From Ensifer sp. WSM1721 (GTDB lineage: Bacteria; Pseudomonadota; Alphaproteobacteria; Rhizobiales; Rhizobiaceae): a stretch of DNA of 64,000 bases. Below, piece by piece: positions 59,971 to 64,000 of the stretch (position 1 is its first letter; each line of letters begins with the position of its first letter). The notes under the pieces are model-generated. The model saw nothing but the letters and a program-made list of their open reading frames with translations, was not told the DNA's origin and searched no databases. The stretch lies in contig NZ_CP165782.1 in assembly GCF_000513895.2 (NCBI RefSeq), forward strand, positions 2,962,501-3,026,500, in the 5' to 3' direction. The position numbers and the translations under genes are program-made.

Positions 59971-60896
59971 ACCTTCAGGAAAAGGCCCGCGCCTATCCGA
60001 AAGCGGTTCCAAAAGAGAAAGCAAACGGCATCCGCGTGAGCGGCGCGACCGTGACCTATCGCAACGGTCACCGGGCGCTGCGCGATGCTTCCTTTGAAAT
60101 CCCGACCGGCACGATCGCCGCGCTCGTCGGCGTAAACGGCAGCGGCAAGTCGACGCTCTTCAAGGCGATCATGGGTTTCGTCCGGCTGGCGAAGGGCGAT
60201 ATCTCGATCCTCGGGCTTACCGTACCGCAGGCGCTGAAGAAGAACCTCGTCGCCTATGTGCCGCAGGCCGAGGAGGTCGACTGGAATTTCCCCGTCCTCG
60301 TCGAGGACGTGGTGATGATGGGCCGCTACGGTCACATGAACATGCTGCGCATGCCGAAGCAGGCCGACCACGAGGCGGTCGAGGCGGCATTGGCTAGGGT
60401 CGGGATGAGCGATTTCCGCAAGCGCCAGATCGGCGAACTATCCGGCGGCCAGAAGAAGCGCGTGTTCCTCGCCCGGGCGCTCGCGCAGGACGGCCGCGTC
60501 ATCCTGCTCGACGAGCCTTTCACCGGCGTCGACGTCAAGACCGAGGATGCGATCATCCGCCTGCTCGTCGCGCTTCGGGAGGAAGGTCGCGTGATGCTCG
60601 TCTCCACCCACAATCTCGGCAGCGTGCCGGAATTCTGCGATCGCACCATCCTTCTTAAAAACACGGTGCTTGCCTACGGGCCGACCCCAACGACCTTCAC
60701 CCGTGACAATCTCGAACTAGCCTTCGGCGGCGTATTGCGCCACTTCGTGCTCGGCGGCGAGAGCCTGCACGACGACGCCGATCCCCGCCAGCTTTCCGTC
60801 ATCACCGACGATGAACGGCCGCTCGTTATGTATGGCGCGAAGGGCCAGATGGTGACTCAGCCGGCGAAGCCCGAAACCGAGGCGGACAAGGAATGA
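59967..60896 (+). CDS. sitB: Manganese ABC transporter ATP-binding protein SitB
   Basis: A 309-residue ATPase. Walker A is GVNGSGKST, the signature is LSGGQKKR, Walker B is [12 protein letters not shown] and the H-loop is LVSTHNLG. The Q-loop context [28 protein letters not shown] is typical of manganese/zinc transporters. About 55 C-terminal residues after the ATPase core ([11 protein letters not shown] onward) are less conserved. ATGA overlaps link it to both sitA and sitC. Confidence 0.94.
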   Translation: MNLQEKARAYPKAVPKEKANGIRVSGATVTYRNGHRALRDASFEIPTGTIAALVGVNGSGKSTLFKAIMGFVRLAKGDISILGLTVPQALKKNLVAYVPQAEEVDWNFPVLVEDVVMMGRYGHMNMLRMPKQADHEAVEAALARVGMSDFRKRQIGELSGGQKKRVFLARALAQDGRVILLDEPFTGVDVKTEDAIIRLLVALREEGRVMLVSTHNLGSVPEFCDRTILLKNTVLAYGPTPTTFTRDNLELAFGGVLRHFVLGGESLHDDADPRQLSVITDDERPLVMYGAKGQMVTQPAKPETEADKE

Positions 60897-61750
60897 TCGC
60901 GACGCTCACTGAGCCGTTCACCTACACTTACATGGTGAACGCCATGTGGGTCAGCGCGCTCGTCGGCGCCGTCTGCGCTTTCCTCTCGGCCTATCTGATG
61001 CTGAAGGGCTGGTCGCTGATCGGCGACGCACTCTCGCACTCGATCGTGCCGGGCGTTGCCGGCGCCTATATGCTCGGCCTCCCCTTTTCTCTCGGCGCCT
61101 TCTTCTCCGGAGTGCTCGCCGCGGCCGCCATGCTCTTCCTCAATCAGCGCACGCGATTGAAGGAGGACACGATCATCGGGCTGATCTTCACCTCCTTCTT
61201 CGGCCTCGGCCTCTTCATGGTGTCGCTGTCGCCGACCTCGGTGAACATCCAGACGATCGTGCTCGGCAATATCCTCGCGATCACCCCGGCCGACACGCTG
61301 CAACTCGCCCTCATCGGTATCGTCTCGCTCGTGATCCTCTCGGCGAAATGGAAGGACCTGATGGTGACCTTCTTCGACGAAAGCCACGCCCGTTCGATCG
61401 GCATCAACACGACGTTCATCAAGGTGCTGTTCTTCACGCTGCTCTCGGCTTGCACCGTGGCGGCACTGCAGACGGTCGGCGCCTTTCTCGTGATCGCCAT
61501 GGTCGTCACCCCCGGCGCCACCGCCTATCTCATCACCGACCGCTTTCCGCGGCTGATCATCATCAGCATCGCCATCGGCGCACTGACGAGCTTCGTCGGC
61601 GCGTATGCGAGCTATTTCCTTGACGGCGCCACCGGCGGCATCATCATCGTGCTGCAGACGGCGATCTTCCTGCTCGCCTTCATGTTTGCTCCGAAACACG
61701 GGCTGCTTGCAGCCCGCCGCCGCGCATCCGAGGCGCTGGAGACCGCATGA
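60893..61750 (+). CDS. sitC: Manganese ABC transporter permease SitC
   Basis: A 285-residue ABC-3-type permease with about eight membrane segments. Recognisable blocks are [30 protein letters not shown] near the N-terminus, [13 protein letters not shown], and [31 protein letters not shown] in the second half. It forms the channel with SitD, which is clearly homologous. The gene overlaps both neighbours by 4 bp. Confidence 0.94.
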   Translation: MIATLTEPFTYTYMVNAMWVSALVGAVCAFLSAYLMLKGWSLIGDALSHSIVPGVAGAYMLGLPFSLGAFFSGVLAAAAMLFLNQRTRLKEDTIIGLIFTSFFGLGLFMVSLSPTSVNIQTIVLGNILAITPADTLQLALIGIVSLVILSAKWKDLMVTFFDESHARSIGINTTFIKVLFFTLLSACTVAALQTVGAFLVIAMVVTPGATAYLITDRFPRLIIISIAIGALTSFVGAYASYFLDGATGGIIIVLQTAIFLLAFMFAPKHGLLAARRRASEALETA

Positions 61751-62601
61751 TGCCATCGCTCGACATGCTCCTTGCCGTCTTCGAATTCGAGTTCATGCGC
61801 AACGCGCTCCTGATCTCGGTGCTGGTCGCGATCCCGACGGCGATGCTCTCCTGTTTTCTGGTGCTGAAGGGCTGGTCACTGATGGGCGACGCGATCTCGC
61901 ATGCAGTCTTCCCCGGCGTCGTCATCTCCTACATCGTCGGCCTGCCGCTCGCCCTCGGCGCCTTTGCCGCCGGCATGTGCTGCGCACTCTTGACCGGCTA
62001 TCTCAAGGACAACAGCCGCATCAAGCAGGACACGGTAATGGGGGTCGTCTTTTCCGGCATGTTCGGCCTCGGTCTCGTGCTCTACGTGAACATCCAGAGC
62101 GACGTGCATCTCGATCACATCCTCTTCGGCGACATGCTCGGCATCGGCTGGGGCGACATTCTCGAGACGGGGCTCATCGCAGCGGTGGCGGCCGGCGTGC
62201 TCGGCCTCAAGTGGCGCGACCTCCTGCTTCATGCCTTCGATCCGGCGCAGGCACGCGCCGTCGGCCTGCCGGTGGGGTGGCTGCATTACGGGCTGCTCGC
62301 GATCCTGTCGCTGACGATCGTCGGCGCGCTCAAGGCGGTCGGCCTGATCCTTGCCATCGCCATGCTGATCGCCCCCGGCGCGATTGCCTATCTCGTCACG
62401 CGGACGTTCCGCGGCATGCTTGTCGCCGCGGTCGCGGTCGCCGCCATTGCTTCCTTCTCCGGCGTCTACCTCTCCTTCTTCATCGACAGCGCCCCCGCAC
62501 CGACCATCGTGCTTCTCATGACGGCGATCTTCCTCCTCGCCTTCGCCTATTCCACCTGGAAGACGGCGCGCATGGAGGCACGGCGGACGAGCCTCGAGTA
62601 G
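61747..62601 (+). CDS. sitD: Manganese ABC transporter permease SitD
   Basis: A 284-residue ABC-3-type permease, a paralogue of SitC. It has FLVLKGWSLMGDAISHAVFPGVVISYIVG and LKAVGLILAIAMLIAPGAIAYLVTRTF in the matching positions. It is the last gene of sitABCD. Downstream, CCCTTG (62632-62637) and CAAGGG (62652-62657) form a weak hairpin within repeat-like DNA, but no clear terminator was found. Confidence 0.94.
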   Translation: MMPSLDMLLAVFEFEFMRNALLISVLVAIPTAMLSCFLVLKGWSLMGDAISHAVFPGVVISYIVGLPLALGAFAAGMCCALLTGYLKDNSRIKQDTVMGVVFSGMFGLGLVLYVNIQSDVHLDHILFGDMLGIGWGDILETGLIAAVAAGVLGLKWRDLLLHAFDPAQARAVGLPVGWLHYGLLAILSLTIVGALKAVGLILAIAMLIAPGAIAYLVTRTFRGMLVAAVAVAAIASFSGVYLSFFIDSAPAPTIVLLMTAIFLLAFAYSTWKTARMEARRTSLE

Positions 62602-62829
62602 GGGTCAGGTCGGACCGACCTAAGATCCCTCCCCTTGTCGGGACGGTTGGGCAAGGGTCTTCTCGCGAGGTGTCTTTCCGCAATTCGCCTGGCCTTCAAA
62701 CTCGCCTTTTCAACGGCGATGCCTCTTGGACGCCGACGCCATGATCCCTTATTGTGCCCCGTCTTTCTAGAGTTGAAGCGGCGCGTGCGGAAATGCTAGG
62801 CCGCCTATCAGGCGGAGCAACGAGGCGAT

Positions 62830-63756
62830 ATGGAGAAGAAGCAGGAAGGCCGTTCCGGCGTCGCTTTCTTCCTGATCGCCGTCGCGCTGATCTTCACGGC
62901 AATTCTTGCGACCGTGCTCTTCGCCAATGAGCAGCGCAATTTGAGACAACTCCTCGCCGCAATGGGTTTTGAGATCAAGGCGCCGGAAGCGGAGCGGCTG
63001 CCCGACCGTGCCGCACCGCGCAAGAAGCCGGAACCGCAGCGAGTGCTTTTGCCCTCCCATACCTTTGCGGACCTTGAGACGCCGGGGCAGCAGTTTATCC
63101 GCGAAATCCGCAGCGACCCGCGCGCGCTTTGCGAAGGCCTGCGCGAGGCCGGCTTCCGCGACCTCGAATGGAAGTCGGCCGAGAGCGGCCGGTGGGAATG
63201 CTCCACGCTCGTTCCTTTTCCCCGTCCCGGCGAGGGGCAAAGCTCGTCCATTTTCATCTTGGTCAAGGGCAGCGGCGAGGATGAGATCACCTCCTTCCGC
63301 GTGAAGCTCAACATCGAGAACGCTGAGGACACGCAGGCCGTCACGAGTGCGGCGGCGAAGGCGGCTTCCGTCTTCCTGACTGAGGTCCGCTGGGCCGATA
63401 GCACCAGCATCGCCTTGAAGATCCAGGCGTTGAAGGAGTTCGATCTCAAACGTTTCGGCAGCCGCATCCAGCTCAAGCGGGAATCGGGCGAAACGCCGAG
63501 GTACAATTTCTTCGCCAATCAGGCGGCGCGGACGCGACCGAAGAGCATTGCCGAGCTCTATTTCGATCGCGAGAGGTGGCTGCCGCCCGGCGATGGCTCG
63601 ATCGTTTCCTTCGTCCGTGGCCCGAGCGCCTGGGATATGCCGAGCGCGCCGGCAGACACGCGGGCGGGTGCAGGCGACCGGCCACAACTCCCAGGCATTG
63701 ATGCGGAATCGCAATCGTCAGCGGTCGATCCGCGTCGAGAGGATGATCGACGATAG
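62830..63756 (+). CDS. Single-pass membrane protein, DUF6030-like
   Basis: A 308-residue protein with one N-terminal membrane anchor (FFLIAVALIFTAILATVLF, about residues 13-31), a short charged linker (APRKKPEPQR) and a soluble domain. The soluble part, about residues 75-260, starts FADLETPGQQFIREIRSDPRALCEGLREAGF and has two Cys. I recognise the layout as that of DUF6030 proteins of Rhizobiales, without confidence in the number. The function is unknown. It overlaps the convergent Lrp gene by 39 bp; its C-terminal tail is Pro/Asp/Arg-rich and looks disordered. Confidence 0.8.
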   Translation: MEKKQEGRSGVAFFLIAVALIFTAILATVLFANEQRNLRQLLAAMGFEIKAPEAERLPDRAAPRKKPEPQRVLLPSHTFADLETPGQQFIREIRSDPRALCEGLREAGFRDLEWKSAESGRWECSTLVPFPRPGEGQSSSIFILVKGSGEDEITSFRVKLNIENAEDTQAVTSAAAKAASVFLTEVRWADSTSIALKIQALKEFDLKRFGSRIQLKRESGETPRYNFFANQAARTRPKSIAELYFDRERWLPPGDGSIVSFVRGPSAWDMPSAPADTRAGAGDRPQLPGIDAESQSSAVDPRREDDRR

Positions 63757-64000
63757 CGTCTTTTCGACGCCTTCGATTTCGCCGATTCGATCGATCAAAT
63801 GGTCCAGTTCGCTAATCGAGGCTGCGGCAACAACGGCGATCAAATCGAAGCTGCCGCTCACCGAATGCAGCGTGCGGATCTCGCGGATCGCCGCGAGTTC
63901 CGGCGTCACCCGGCTCAGCGCCCGGGGCGCGATCGTGATCAGCACATGCGCCTTGACCAGGCCCTTCTCATAGCTCTCCGAAAGCCGCACGCCGTAGCCC
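63718..64000 (-). CDS. Lrp/AsnC-family regulator (N-terminus beyond window edge)
   Basis: The last 93 residues of an Lrp-type regulator, open to the right edge of the window. The visible part is the RAM ligand-binding domain (VKAHVLITIAPRALSRVTPELAAI, then IRTLHSVSGSFDLIAVVAAASISELDHLIDRIGEIEGVEKTLSSIILS). The frame continues upstream of GTG 63990 as G-Y-G-V-R-L, so the helix-turn-helix lies outside the window. Its 3' end overlaps the DUF6030-like gene. Confidence 0.88.
   Translation of the reverse strand, partial: GYGVRLSESYEKGLVKAHVLITIAPRALSRVTPELAAIREIRTLHSVSGSFDLIAVVAAASISELDHLIDRIGEIEGVEKTLSSIILSTRIDR

Overview
The window is high-GC, gene-dense chromosomal DNA from an alphaproteobacterium, most likely a member of the Rhizobiaceae close to Sinorhizobium/Ensifer. 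The case rests on several gene sets together: a C4-pathway 5-aminolevulinate synthase, the rhizobial glpR-glpDSTPQUV glycerol locus, mur next to sitABCD, an fdsGBA-fdhD-fdsD formate dehydrogenase, and RIME-like intergenic palindromes. The genus is inferred from gene content and recognised proteins; no search was run. No phage, transposase, CRISPR array or rRNA was seen. The only RNA gene is tRNA-Arg(CCT).

Layout. 1-7150: a LysR regulator (cut by the left edge) divergent from a branched-chain-amino-acid-type ABC transporter (binding protein, two ATPases, two permeases) followed by a GMC oxidoreductase. 7190-11030: metH on the minus strand behind a 20-bp palindrome that looks like a SahR operator. 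11066-13881: a minus-strand sugar cassette (ROK kinase, UPF0303/HbpS-like protein, AGE-family isomerase) with its own terminator. 14077-17670: tRNA-Arg, a META-MliC exported protein, dxr, and hemA, whose terminator lies inside the end of dxr. 17729-21602: a form II CO-dehydrogenase-like coxS-coxL-coxM operon with a RIME element between coxS and coxL. 22029-24467: a glycine-zipper lipoprotein, then an ECF42-type sigma factor with two DGPF/YCII proteins. 25081-34159: tamA and a giant tamB with an internal 478-residue tandem repeat. 34291-38115: an APH(3')-II-like kinase, a VOC protein, a divergent Lrp/arginase pair, and cheW. 38213-46179: fdsD, fdhD, fdsA, fdsB, fdsG, a LysR regulator and an SDR, all on the minus strand. 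46371-54921: glpR and glpDSTPQUV. 55293-58509: an NCS2 purine permease, a nucleobase deaminase and an EamA exporter. 58514-62601: mur divergent from sitABCD. 62830-64000: a single-pass membrane protein (DUF6030-like) and the C-terminus of an Lrp/AsnC regulator.

Most of the window is metabolic and transport modules, each with a local regulator: glycerol import and oxidation (GlpR), manganese import (Mur), formate oxidation (LysR), arginine breakdown (Lrp) and methionine/SAH balance (SahR-type site). The observations most worth following are the exact 1434-bp period inside tamB, the complementary loss of ATPase motifs in GlpS and GlpT, the 11-bp-phased TTCG repeats over the glpD promoter, and the hemA terminator encoded antisense in dxr.
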